The notes below the pieces were generated by a model. The model ran no database searches. It was not told the DNA's origin and saw nothing but the letters and a program-made list of their open reading frames with translations. A program made the position numbers and the translations under genes. 62,297 bases of DNA from a bacterium (lineage in GTDB: Bacteria > Lindowbacteria > 2-12-FULL-62-27): positions 1-62,297 of the forward strand of contig JACQOF010000098.1 in NCBI GenBank assembly GCA_016202645.1, read 5' to 3'. Below, piece after piece: positions 10,801-17,127 of the stretch. Every line of letters begins with the position of its first letter. Positions within the stretch are counted from its first letter, which is position 1.

Positions 10801-13685
10801 GTGTACACGTCGCCGAGGACGGAGGCGTCATTGACGTACCAGTTCACACGGCTCGAAAAAGTCGCCGTGTCGCCAGGCTGTGAGTCGGAATAGAAACTCT
10901 CGTTGACGCGGGGGCTGGCGTTGTCGATGGCCGTGACGCGGTAGTAATAGGTTCGGCCGGGCTTGACGTCGGTGTCCTCGAAAAACTTGCCGGTGCTGGA
11001 GGGCTGGGCGATCAGGGTCCAGGACGACGTGTCCTTCGTTTCGCTCCGGTAGAGATTGTACCCGTTCAGCCCGAACGCCCCGGCGTCGGCGTCCTCGTTG
11101 GTGTCCGATGCGGCCCACCCGAGATGCACGGACGTGTCGGATGACCCGACCACGGCAACCGTGTCGGGCGCCTTGGGCGCGACGGTGTCGGCGCCGGCGG
11201 TGGTGTCGACTTCGCCGAGCCGGAAGGGTTGCCAGATGATGCGGTTCACGCCGCCGGTGTCGAAGAACAGTTTGTCGATGCGCGAGGAGTCAGTCGAGTT
11301 CCACCAGTTGCGGCTGAAATCGAAACTGTTGGCGGTGCTGTTGTAGACGCCGCTGTCGGGGTTTGCACCCGATGCAATGTTGTTCTTCCGCACCGTATTC
11401 GACGAAGACGATCCCTCGATGTAAATCTGGTACTGCGTGTTGTTCCTCACGTCATTTTGAACCACCGTGTTGTTCGAACTCGAAGACAGATAGATTCCGT
11501 AGTCCGAATTCGAATTGGCCGTGTTGTTGCTCACTGTGTTGTTCGAACTCAAACTGAGATAGATGCCGTAGATCGAATTCGAATTGGCCGTGTTGTTGCT
11601 CAGTGTGTTGTTGTTCGTATTCGAAACCAGATAGATGCCGTATGTATTCGAATTGGCCGTGTTGTTGCTCACTGTGTTGTTGCTCGAATTCGTATACAGA
11701 TAGATGCCGAATGTATTCGAATTCGCTGTATTGTTGCTCACCGTGTTGCTGTTCGAACTGGAATTCAGATAGATGCCGTTTGAACTTGAACTGACCGTGT
11801 TGTTGCTCACCGTGTTGTTCGAACTCGAAGTCAGATTGATGCCGTAGTTCGAATTCGAATTGGCCGTGTTGTTGCTCACTGTGTTGTTCGAACTCGAATT
11901 CAGAAAGATGCCGAGGCTCGTATTCGAACTGGCCGTGTTGTTTTTGACGGTGTTGGTGTCGGAATTGACGCGCAGGTATATGCCATAATTGCCGCAGGAA
12001 CTGGCGCTGTCGCTTTCGACTGTCGAGTTGTCCACATTGTAGAAATGCACCCCGTCATACGCCCCCGTCACGCCGATGTTTTTGATCGTGAGGCCAACCT
12101 GTGTGTCGGCATAGATGCCGTACAGCCCGCTGACCGTCTTCGGCCCCGGCGGGTCGATCACCGTCGCGCCGGAGTCCTTGCCGACCAGCGCGATCGAATC
12201 CTTGTCGATGTTGACGCCGGCGGTTTCGGAGCCGTTGACGATCGTGTAGGAGTCGTAGAGCCCGGCGTCGATGTTGATCGTCTCGCCCGAGGCGACTTCA
12301 ACCATGGCCTTGATGATCGTGCGGAACGGCGCGGAGGATTCGCCGGTGTTGGTGTCGGCGCCGACGGCGGAGGTGAGACCGTCCCCGGTGGTCGAAGCGT
12401 CGTTCACGTACCAGTTGGGGCCGTTGTAATGGCGGAGGATGAGAGCGGTGTCGGACGCGGTTTCGGACGCGCCCGTGACGTCGGTATAGGCGATGTGCAG
12501 AGTGTCGGAGCCTTCGGCGACAAGCTTTCCGTTTCCGATGCCGGGAGCCGCCCACGGCGCGACGATCATGGCCGAGGACCGGAAAATCCCGGTGGTCTCG
12601 GCCGACTCGGTGAGAACAACCGTTTCCGTGTCGAGTACCAGCCCGAGCGAGGCGGCGGTGCCGTCGCCCAGATAGACCGTCGCCGATACGGTGTCCTTCG
12701 ACTGGGGATTGCGGTTTTCGTCGGCATCTGTGACTTGGACGTAGATAGTGTCCTGCGACGTGTAAGTGTCGACGCCGTCGGTGAAGGCCGCGTCCTCGAA
12801 AAACGCGAGGGTGGCGGCCGAGGCGATCTCAAGGGCCAAGGCCGTGTCAAAGACGCTTTCGCCTGTTCCGGTAACATCCGTGTATACAACGTGGACGGTG
12901 TCGCCCGCGCCCCAGCTGACGATGCCGTCGTTCACGACCGGGACCTTCGTGTCCGTCACTTCGACGGCGGCGGTCTTGAACAGCCCGCTGACATTGGAGC
13001 TCTCCGTCAGGACGAGAGTTTCCGTGTCGATCACGAGGCCTGCCGCGTTGTCGCCCACATAGGCCGTGACCGTCAGAGTGTCGGTCGACTGGGGGTTCCG
13101 GTTTTCGTCGGTGTCGGTCACCCGAATGTACATCAGATCGCGTGTCAGAAGCGTGTCCACCTCGTCGGTATTGGCGGCGTCCTCAAAAATCTGTGCGAGC
13201 GCCGAACTTGCGATCTCCAGCGCCAGCGCCGTGTCGAAAGAATTGTCGGCGCCGTCGTCCTCGTCTGCGTAGGCGACGTGAAGGGTGTCGGACCGGCCCC
13301 AGCTGATTTGCCCGTCGCCGACGGACGGGGCCACCGTGTCGGTCACGCGCAGGGGAACGGCCGTGTCGAGAAACACGCCGCTATCTTCCATGTTTTCGGT
13401 GAGGTAGATGGTTTCCGTATCGAGAATCAGGCCGTTCGCATCGTCCGCGGTATAGACCGTGACCCACACGGTGTCGCGGGAGTTGGTGTCGACGTTTTCG
13501 TCGGTGTCGGTAACGCGGATGTAGATCACGTCCCGCGTCAAAAAGGTGTCGGAGATGTCGGTGTAGGCGGTGTCCTCAAAAAGTTCGACGACGGACGCGA
13601 AGCCGAATGCGGGCGAGGCGGCGAGGGCCAGGCTGAGGGCGGCGAGGGCGAGAAAACCGGTAATCGGTAATCGGTAACCGGTCAT
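1830..13685 (-). CDS. Giant secreted beta-helix/FN3 protein with FlgD/Por-like C-terminal sorting domain
   Basis: The 3951-residue product begins with a signal peptide (hydrophobic run about 11-28). Three ~127-residue Ig-like repeats follow, each with a VTD-DEN signature and a LTES...F end (about 33-420). Six parallel beta-helix blocks of NosD/PbH1 type then alternate with fibronectin-III domains (GYNLYR, TYYYRV signatures); four helix blocks open with a W-Y-V-N-D or W-Y-V-D segment. The C-terminus has Ig-like domains and a last ~90 residues of FlgD/type-A sorting form: YPNPGP, LKIFDMGGKLV, WDGTNKAG, SGAYIYIL. Such tails direct type IX-like export in FCB bacteria; no Por genes are in the window. 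Its start overlaps the stop of the coiled-coil gene by ATGA. The protein is very rich in D-T dipeptides. Likely an exposed or secreted adhesin-like or carbohydrate-active scaffold; function unproven. Confidence 0.85.
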   Translation of the reverse strand: MTGYRLPITGFLALAALSLALAASPAFGFASVVELFEDTAYTDISDTFLTRDVIYIRVTDTDENVDTNSRDTVWVTVYTADDANGLILDTETIYLTENMEDSGVFLDTAVPLRVTDTVAPSVGDGQISWGRSDTLHVAYADEDDGADNSFDTALALEIASSALAQIFEDAANTDEVDTLLTRDLMYIRVTDTDENRNPQSTDTLTVTAYVGDNAAGLVIDTETLVLTESSNVSGLFKTAAVEVTDTKVPVVNDGIVSWGAGDTVHVVYTDVTGTGESVFDTALALEIASAATLAFFEDAAFTDGVDTYTSQDTIYVQVTDADENRNPQSKDTVSATVYLGDGTAASLGLVLDTETVVLTESAETTGIFRSSAMIVAPWAAPGIGNGKLVAEGSDTLHIAYTDVTGASETASDTALILRHYNGPNWYVNDASTTGDGLTSAVGADTNTGESSAPFRTIIKAMVEVASGETINIDAGLYDSYTIVNGSETAGVNIDKDSIALVGKDSGATVIDPPGPKTVSGLYGIYADTQVGLTIKNIGVTGAYDGVHFYNVDNSTVESDSASSCGNYGIYLRVNSDTNTVKNNTASSNTSLGIFLNSSSNNTVSNNTANSNSNYGINLTSSSNNTVSNNTVSSSSNGIYLNSSSNSNTVSNNTANSNTFGIYLYTNSSNNTVSNNTANSNTYGIYLVSNTNNNTLSNNTANSNSIYGIYLSLSSNNTVSNNTANSNSDYGIYLSSSSNNTVVQNDVRNNTQYQIYIEGSSSSNTVRKNNIASGANPDSGVYNSTANSFDFSRNWWNSTDSSRIDKLFFDTGGVNRIIWQPFRLGEVDTTAGADTVAPKAPDTVAVVGSSDTSVHLGWAASDTNEDADAGAFGLNGYNLYRSETKDTSSWTLIAQPSSTGKFFEDTDVKPGRTYYYRVTAIDNASPRVNESFYSDSQPGDTATFSSRVNWYVNDASVLGDVYTSAVGSNTTGDGTTQKPFATITKALSLATAGDTVFIDAGLYAETVVIDADSISLVGKDSNATVIDPPSGNGIFADTQSGLLIKNLGVKGAIEGIYFVRVTNSTIEGDSLSHNAGRGIYFQDGSDSNTVRNSNFYFNLNQGVYLVTNCFNNTIDNNIAVGNSQGFHLNSSSRRNILTRNISRQNANGIYIEINSHDNVVRNNTVASNAQSGLSVIASDNNVVYQNDISLSDTGVSIQNTSSGNLFTRNNITNNIVNHLLNQAATSQRVARNWYGTTQEDQIALKFTDTGWTFKPYRLGPVDTTAGADTSAPYLFDTSIVLTAGNETVQIRWDTPTQDEDSQALTGFASVGIFRLTVKDSTHWDSALIKDVAAGPNSYIDTGLTNNVTYYYRLTASDGITPFENESFFTDTKSAKPVWSDLGVSIVYVSQFGDSSDPESADTSKAFRNINEAVSKLNPSNGWDTIIVFNKSASDSYFQQIDLTLDTGLHLVSYKKRFGADTGGGPDTWAKIAFDTGTVVKATSDNIIEGFFIDGIDSTASAAQGLVVSAAEHNGVFLTTASSGIRVQHNDIKNLYFGVAADSSNFDFVMNNHIHQIARDAVHFDNGSQNNVIAENTVENQREATSHGHGIKLKTNTSNNVVRDNVVRRANFAVEIVSSGGGNRVYHNDISNSDTGLWLSAAGADSFVKNNVTGMKPTLLDDFSASPNFDARRNWWGSSNINTVLGGMVNDTSVKLFPIRITAVDTRTITADTAAPEPPDTVTLNGLSTTGGQIIVTWDTPDLDDEGSANPGGFGAYNIYRSTSPDTEDWKNNFIAQVASGVTSFTDLNLTDGVTYYYRMTASETLAGGYINKSVFSDTKSAAPQIDTAGPNTWYVNDTSTTGDSFTSAVGSDANSGVKPNAPLRKIQTAVNFASAGDTIFVDAGTYSETIVIDTDNFSIIGKDSNATVIYSPSSGANGIYADTQTGLTIKNLAVTGASNGIKFVNVDQSTISGDSVSGNASNGIVLSQGSDTNTITENFTEFQTAGCGIYLEINSNNNTISRNRSRSNDNGIYLWNGSNLNQIIDNTVLSNTTSGIILQANSSRNTIVRNLVKSTVNQGIFIDNSDTNVVALNDLTANDTGLRIDGAAFANIITKNNLAGNIVSSVFNKSGVAQTLSRNWFGTTDEVALDADFEDTASAFRPYRLGLIDTAAGADTTAPSNVTGAATDVSSGVNVVLTWAVPTLQEETSGGTLGFTGAKIYRLTNSPDTSNWGNASLLVKTTAAADTTWTDTNVAVGNTYYYRLSSFDAASRVNASFFLDTLTALVAVPAWTGPVWYVDKDTGADTYTGHPNFPFKTIQGAIAGIPADSDLFDTILLDKNTYAETVVIDTDYIWIQGVDSGATGTVIDSGATDSGVANKYGIFADTQSNLVIKSLRVANMYRGINFLYVDNSRIEDVTVINNYENGINVADGSDTNTITKNMAQGNGFGTNDNQGIGLGGTPASSNNTVRQNYAVGNSAGIILFQSAVKNTIDSNTASSNATEGFVLEGSSSNNTLAYNVSQNNSGAGLSITGAASTNNVIRDNQSLTNGGAGISLDTGSNNNLFFRNLSDNNGGAGFDLTNADTNTFIQNESRRDLYGVKISASAGGDNSQNNKFVRGNILKPDSYGIYLANSQADTPFFWRNFMDTTNEGSLTDVITTSRSLFGLVRDVFDLPGLALAADTQPRFAMVDTSLSGDSLAPERPSPLTAVDSGAGSARIRWTAPTVNEDGGAATADFTGFKIYRTTNPSEKDWKTNAFRANAASASDTEFLDLTVTSGVTYYYRVTAVDAAAFVNESYFTDSLVVIPGSAFSDLGAMTVYVSGDGDSTNPTVDTPGTAFGDLIDALAALNPLNGYDTIVVFSSADNVGNDSYSIANNGGKGAVLDTGLTLISRKALFGSDTGGGGDTYPTVFWGGGAGSMIVIDSGARVEGFVIDGRDSSLGLKVVEINGSNSGLPAILRKNTVRNANYAVWVGAAGDNFTIESCTATAISKSAVEFNGNDGIIRNCLIDNVADTGIFQASGGNATIVDNIIRNIGGHGIDVEVGGNRIFRNTVRNVERAGVRVGSGSSFINANDIHNADTGVLLESPASSMEVSWNNITSTVHKLIQVVGSGNTITHNYFGTTDMQAISDSVISGFDNFAPFRFAVIDTKTASDTIAPSEPDTVTTDATVAGQVTVRWQPPPESEDGGPAGTISGYRVYRQVNSPDTTNWKALTQLSDTSATDTFIIDASVSAGNTYYYRVLAFDPAGNDGWMADTVSAVPIFGGSGSVRFVTSGGLDTTQYKAKASVAVVVEVNDSDGNANTGVKEGVNATIVNVTLGTDTEIISCTELTANSTIFSGTVTLSVTSGDGTPNNGLLYVRAGDQIKVTYTDLPSGPSLTDVADILAGGSGGDTVVIVGEQHFVISGSGPAVLEMQVKDSAGVAVPGVTVSFSVEYDGAAASGLNTSGTASDTGYLRQSLSLTSGDGVYAIVASSKSGDSDDATFVVMTDKRKVPAHATESPKSKWVMIAPMKKPVSASTALGQLSYGGTGNAYWHEPSLTNATGTFKGYYSMTGNEAHNVSSNGTVSIFEIGRGYWFRSSSATSVGLSGSPSAQTDTWSVKLTSGMNMIGNPFTHYINWMEDVAIDTNLNDTPNPLPIASISALNLTYIDTRLQWRDQSAEQYVNPISSSDSMQLKPWVGFWVKANTSCSIVYYPNKRIPQSVTAKQQAPKYTVSSGNLTNWLVRLMAHSGNSGIKDEYTFVGVAPAASDGEDMNDLWKAPGMLGDLQVLVGEARSASSPQGGEGKYYAASIAAPIKEATAWPVVVTAPPGLSAATLSWDLASLPQEYGAYMLGGPSGPVDLRGTQSLPLSLSPSLPLSLTLAVGLPEYLAPFLAAPLSKDNTFVYPNPGPDAAGNMSFKYNLQTAADISLKIFDMGGKLVREQKGSGIAGSNTITWDGTNKAGQKLGSGAYIYILESNGTKLIDKLAIVR
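2167..2208. repeat. GGGAGA word repeat inside the giant gene
   Basis: A run of GGGAGAGA/GGGAGAAA words lies in frame and encodes alternating Ser-Leu-Pro residues about 100 residues from the C-terminus. The same word family forms the end of MltG near 29411-29452. Confidence 0.75.
11450..11960 (-). repeat. 66-72-bp DNA tandem repeats encoding short beta-helix coils
   Basis: Seven to eight units of 22-24 codons, each with a SNNTVSNNTANSN core and a YGIYL turn, are nearly identical in DNA. One unit is one rung of a parallel beta-helix. The low divergence points to recent slippage or recombination, so copy number may vary between strains. Confidence 0.8.
13656..13684. repeat. GGTAATC word repeat overlapping the start of the giant gene
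   Basis: The words CCGGTAATCGGTAATCGG lie over the first ten codons, so the residues TGYRLPITG before the hydrophobic signal core are repeat-derived. This makes the exact native start uncertain. Confidence 0.7.
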
Positions 13686-14083
13686 CCCGCCCTCCCGGCG
13701 ACCTTTTTTTCGAGGGCGCCGATGCGGTTGTCGTGGTCGTCAAGCCGGTCGGAGTGATCCTGGGAGTGCTGGGCGATAAAGGCCTGTTCTTCCCGCATAA
13801 TCTTGAACTCCCCAAACACGGCATCCACATGATTGATGTATTCGCCGAATTTTTTGTCCATGTGTTCGATCACTTCCTGTTTGGCGTCCTTGATGCTGTC
13901 GTCGATCTTGAATTCGAGCTTCATGACGGCCCTGTCAACCTCGGACCGGAGGGCGCCCACGTCGGCTTTGACCGCGGCCACGTCGGCCTTCAATTCTGAC
14001 TTGACGGCGGCCACGTCGGCCCTGGTCGCCGACTCTTTTCCCAACTTGCCATTCGCGGAATGTCCGGCGGGTTTCTGTTTCAT
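13682..14083 (-). CDS. Small coiled-coil protein coupled to the giant gene
   Basis: The product is 133 residues. After a short basic start (MKQKPAGH) it shows heptad-like repeats, including two copies of A-D-V-A-A-V-K, followed by a long charged helix to the end (DRLDDHDNRIGALEKKV). There is no signal peptide or membrane segment. I chose the ATG at 14083; a longer frame extends upstream but is low in helix-like character and looks non-coding. The stop overlaps the giant gene's start by ATGA, so the two are probably co-translated. It resembles generic coiled-coil DUF1640-like proteins; a role as partner or chaperone of the giant protein is only a guess. Confidence 0.65.
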   Translation of the reverse strand: MKQKPAGHSANGKLGKESATRADVAAVKSELKADVAAVKADVGALRSEVDRAVMKLEFKIDDSIKDAKQEVIEHMDKKFGEYINHVDAVFGEFKIMREEQAFIAQHSQDHSDRLDDHDNRIGALEKKVAGRAG

Positions 14084-14494
14084 GGGATTGACACTACCAG
14101 AAGATTGGGCAAACACAACCGGAAATGGACGGAGGAACCGGGTCCGAGGGCCAGTGAGACCGACACCCCAAGCCCCAGAGCCGCGACGACCAGCCACCCT
14201 CCGAACCTCTTCGAAACACCGCCCCACCCCTTGACGAATTGCCTGCCTGCTACCCCTTCGAGCGTATCCATAAGTCCATAAAATCGCTTATAGCTAGTAG
14301 CTATTAGCTAATAGCCAACAGCAACCCAATAAGAATGCCCGTGATCCTGCCACCCCAAGGTACCCGGTAGCCAGCGGACGGGGACTACAATAATACTGTA
14401 TATATATGTGTCAAGTGCTTTTTTTGAAACGTAGAGTATCTCCAGCAGAAAGCCGCCGGCGCATCCGAAACCGACCTTCTTAAACCCTTTTAAC
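14084..14494. other. Intergenic region upstream of the coiled-coil gene
   Basis: It holds an AATAGC tract (14286-14327) and, on the minus strand, a TTGACA box at 14414-14409 with a weak TATTGT-like box 16 bases further on. This could be the promoter for the coiled-coil/giant gene pair. I see no gene here. Confidence 0.4.
14286..14327. repeat. AATAGC-type short-word repeat
   Basis: Words such as TATAGCTAGTAGC and TATTAGCTAATAGCC match the tracts near 1745, 20606 and 26879. Confidence 0.75.
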
Positions 14495-14546
14495 CTGGGG
14501 CGGCAGGATTCGAACCTGCGAATAACGGCTCCAAAGGCCGCCGCCT
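14495..14546 (-). repeat. Duplicated 3' end of tRNA-Gln (attachment-site remnant)
   Basis: Positions 14495-14541 are identical over 47 bp to 20523-20569, the 3' part of the intact tRNA-Gln: anticodon arm, variable loop, T arm and 3' acceptor strand. After one mismatch four more bases match, then identity ends and the 5' half is absent, so this is not a working tRNA. Such 3'-end copies are the usual footprint of integration at a tRNA. Confidence 0.85.
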
Positions 14547-14639
14547 GATTTTTGTTAGTCACTCATAAATGAATGGGTTACAAAAGCCCATTTTTGATTT
14601 GGTGCCCAAATCGTGCCCATTTCCCGCATCCAAAATTGT

Positions 14640-14661
14640 TGTAAGTTTTCTGTAAGTTTTT
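14640..14661 (+). promoter_or_regulatory. 11-bp direct repeat, candidate response-regulator site (distal)
   Basis: TGTAAGTTTTC is followed directly by TGTAAGTTTTT, an 11-bp tandem spacing typical of OmpR/PhoB-family sites. It lies 76 bp before eptA. Confidence 0.5.
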
Positions 14662-14691
14662 CGGACGTTCCATACATTAACGAAAATTAAT

Positions 14692-14713
14692 CTTCCGTTC
14701 ATCTCCCGTTCAT
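14692..14713 (+). promoter_or_regulatory. 11-bp direct repeat, candidate response-regulator site (proximal)
   Basis: CTTCCGTTCAT is followed directly by CTCCCGTTCAT, again in 11-bp register, 24 bp before the eptA start. An OmpR-family regulator is encoded two genes downstream. Confidence 0.5.
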
Positions 14714-14736
14714 CTTCGCGCGGTAGACTTGCCGCC

Positions 14737-16335
14737 ATGACAAGAACCAAACTGCTCGCCGCCGCATCCGTTTTTTTGACGGTTTTTTATAATCCGGCGT
14801 TTTTCAGGAACGTGTGGGTCGTTTATCTTCCCTCCGCCAAAAATATCCCGTTTTTGATATCGATTGCGGTCCTCCTGCCCACCGTTATCTTTTTTCTCCT
14901 GTCCATCGTCTGTTCCAAACATACGACCAAACCCGTCCTCATCCTGCTCTTTCTCCTGTCAGCCCCCGCCTGCTATTTCATGGACCACTACAACGTCGTC
15001 ATCGACCACCTGATGATTCAGAATATTCGGGAGACCAACGCGAGGGAAGCGGCCGAATGGCTCAGCTTCAAATTGTTTGTCCATTTCCTCCTGCTGGGGA
15101 TCCTTCCATCCATTTTTGTTTACCGCGCGAAGATGGAACACGGGAATTTCAAGCGCGAGGCATTGTCCAGGTTGACGGCCGTCGTCTCCGCCGCCCTGGT
15201 CATGTATGTGGTCGTCCTTTCAATGAACAAACACTACGCTTCGTTTTTCACGGCGCAAAAGAGTTTGCGGTTTTACACCAACCCGACCTACTACCTGTAC
15301 TCCGCGTATAAATACGCCCGACTGAATTTCCTGCGCCCCGGACCCGTTGAGGCCATCGGGATGGATGCGCAAGGCTCCCCCGCCGATGCCGGCAGGGATC
15401 TGGTCATCCTGGTCGTGGGTGAATCGGCCAGGGCCGATCGATTTTCCATCAATGGATATGCCCGGGAAACAAACCCGCTTCTCAAAAAGGAGGATTTCAT
15501 CAATTTCCCCGGCATGCATGCGTGCGGAACATCCACGAACATCGCGGTCCCGTGCATGTTTTCGATCCTCGGCAAAGACCATTTCAGTCGCCGTAAGGCG
15601 GAATCGACCCAAAATATTCTCGACGTTTTGAACACCGCCGGCGTCAGCGTGTTGTGGAGGGACAACAATTCCAGTTCGCAGGGCGTGGCCGCGCGCGTTC
15701 CCTACGAGGACTATTTGTCACCCAAAACAAATCCTGTTTGTGATGTGGAATGCCGGGACGTCGGGATGATGGCGGGGCTGGAAGACTACATCGAAAGCCG
15801 CCCGGCCGGTGACATTCTCATCGTGCTTCATCAAAGGGGAAGCCATGGCCCCGCTTATTACGAGAGGTACCCGAAGGAGTTCGAGAAATTCACGCCTGCG
15901 TGCAACACCCCGCAGATCGAGTATTGCACGTCGGAAGAGATCAACAACGCTTACGACAATTCCATATTATATACGGACTATTTCCTGTCGAACGTCATCC
16001 GGTTTTTGAAAGGATACTCGACCCGGTTTGAGACGGCGATGATTTACATGAGCGACCATGGCGAATCGCTCGGGGAGGGCGGAGTCTATTTCCACAGCAC
16101 GCCCTATTTTCTGGCGCCGGAGGCCCAACGGCGCATTCCGGCTCTGATCTGGTTCGGTGATGCCTTCAAGAAGAACCTGGATATGGAGAAATTGAAAATC
16201 AAGGCGAAAACCGTATCCACCCCGGACATTCTCTTTCACACCTTGCTGGGGCTGATGGACGTCAACACATCCGTCTACGTTCAGCAGCTGGATTTTGTGG
16301 ATGGAACCAGAATCAAGTCCCGGGGCAACGGATGA
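14737..16335 (+). CDS. eptA: Phosphoethanolamine-lipid A transferase, EptA/MCR family
   Basis: The 532-residue inner-membrane enzyme transfers phosphoethanolamine to lipid A, lowering its negative charge and, in known cases, polymyxin binding. Five N-terminal membrane helices (about 8-170) precede a periplasmic sulfatase-fold domain. Visible catalytic features are E229 in VVGESARADRF, the nucleophile T267 in CGTSTNIAVPCMFS, the HQRGSHGPAYYERYP segment and SDHGESLGEGG for zinc. Several cysteines match the disulfide pattern of the family (C263/C273 region and NPVCDVECRD). Length matches MCR/EptA (about 540). It is first in an operon with pap2 and a two-component system, and two 11-bp direct repeats precede it. 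I use eptA for family; whether it gives resistance is not shown. Confidence 0.9.
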   Translation: MTRTKLLAAASVFLTVFYNPAFFRNVWVVYLPSAKNIPFLISIAVLLPTVIFFLLSIVCSKHTTKPVLILLFLLSAPACYFMDHYNVVIDHLMIQNIRETNAREAAEWLSFKLFVHFLLLGILPSIFVYRAKMEHGNFKREALSRLTAVVSAALVMYVVVLSMNKHYASFFTAQKSLRFYTNPTYYLYSAYKYARLNFLRPGPVEAIGMDAQGSPADAGRDLVILVVGESARADRFSINGYARETNPLLKKEDFINFPGMHACGTSTNIAVPCMFSILGKDHFSRRKAESTQNILDVLNTAGVSVLWRDNNSSSQGVAARVPYEDYLSPKTNPVCDVECRDVGMMAGLEDYIESRPAGDILIVLHQRGSHGPAYYERYPKEFEKFTPACNTPQIEYCTSEEINNAYDNSILYTDYFLSNVIRFLKGYSTRFETAMIYMSDHGESLGEGGVYFHSTPYFLAPEAQRRIPALIWFGDAFKKNLDMEKLKIKAKTVSTPDILFHTLLGLMDVNTSVYVQQLDFVDGTRIKSRGNG

Positions 16336-16366
16336 CCGGGAAGACGAAGGGAATCCCGGGTCGGCG

Positions 16367-17116
16367 ATGAGACGATTTGGCGGTGATTGGCGATTCGACA
16401 CGATGGTCTTCCTTGGTCTGGGCGCCGTGATCACGATCCTGTTCGATTGCACACAAATTGATATGGCCGCGGCGGAGCTTTTTTACAGCCCGCAATCGCC
16501 GAACCCCTGGCCGCTGGGCTGGCATGGGCTGTTGTCCTTGCCGCATGGAATGGCGCCGTGGATCACCACGACGTTGGTGCTCGTCGGGCTTGCCGCGCTG
16601 GCGGTGGGAGTCCGGCGTCGGAACGACACATGGCGCCGCACTGCGATCTTCATTCTGCTGAGCGTCGCGATCGGACCCGGGCTGATCGTCAACAGCGTTT
16701 TCAAGGAACACTGGGGGCGGCCCCGGCCGAGGGACATCCTGGAGTTTGGCGGTCGGAAGCAGTTCGCCCCCGCGCCGTTCAGGGGTGAGGGCGGCAAATC
16801 GTTCCCCTGCGGCGACAGCTCGGTGGGATTTTTGTTCGCCCTGGGCTGGTGGGTATGGAGGCGCGATCGGCCGAGGAGGGCCGCGGCATCGTTGGCGATG
16901 GGGATCGCTACCGGCGCGGCGGTGGGTCTGGGCCGCATGGCGGCGGGTGGGCACTTCCTCTCCGATGTCGTCTGGTCGGCGTTCCTGTCGCTTGCCGTGG
17001 CGCATGTCCTGTACAGCTACGTGCTCCGCATCCCCGCTCGCGAAGCACCGCTCCTTTTCCGTCCCATCCCCAAAAACGAAGGGGAGTCGGACTGGTGGAT
17101 GCGCCGGACGATATAG
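16367..17116 (+). CDS. PAP2-family membrane phosphatase
   Basis: The product is 249 residues with about five membrane helices and the three PAP2 motifs: KEHWGRPRP (motif 1), FPCGDSSVGF (motif 2, normally PSGH) and GRMAAGGHFLSDV (motif 3). The general acid histidine of the canonical PSGH is replaced by Asp, so either this is a subfamily variant or catalysis differs. The ATG at 16367 is preferred; a frame extending into the end of eptA exists but lacks PAP2 features. It sits 31 bp after eptA, the same gene order as the mcr-pap2 pairs known from mobile polymyxin resistance. A role in lipid A dephosphorylation or undecaprenyl-phosphate recycling is likely but not determined. Confidence 0.8.
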   Translation: MRRFGGDWRFDTMVFLGLGAVITILFDCTQIDMAAAELFYSPQSPNPWPLGWHGLLSLPHGMAPWITTTLVLVGLAALAVGVRRRNDTWRRTAIFILLSVAIGPGLIVNSVFKEHWGRPRPRDILEFGGRKQFAPAPFRGEGGKSFPCGDSSVGFLFALGWWVWRRDRPRRAAASLAMGIATGAAVGLGRMAAGGHFLSDVVWSAFLSLAVAHVLYSYVLRIPAREAPLLFRPIPKNEGESDWWMRRTI

Positions 17117-17127
17117 TGTAGATTGAA

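Noticed and set aside
11450-11960. Regular repeats resembling a CRISPR array
   Set aside because: The units are contiguous, in frame and encode beta-helix rungs; there are no unique spacers and no cas genes.
12045-13670. Plus-strand frame of 541 codons over the N-terminal part of the giant gene
   Set aside because: The opposite strand has clear Ig-like repeats and a signal peptide; this frame has no recognisable domain.
14495-14546. A second functional tRNA-Gln
   Set aside because: The 5' half (acceptor strand and D arm) is missing; it is only the 3' copy.
14308-14562. Short minus-strand frame across the tRNA-Gln fragment
   Set aside because: It reads through the tRNA copy and repeat DNA and has no coding features.
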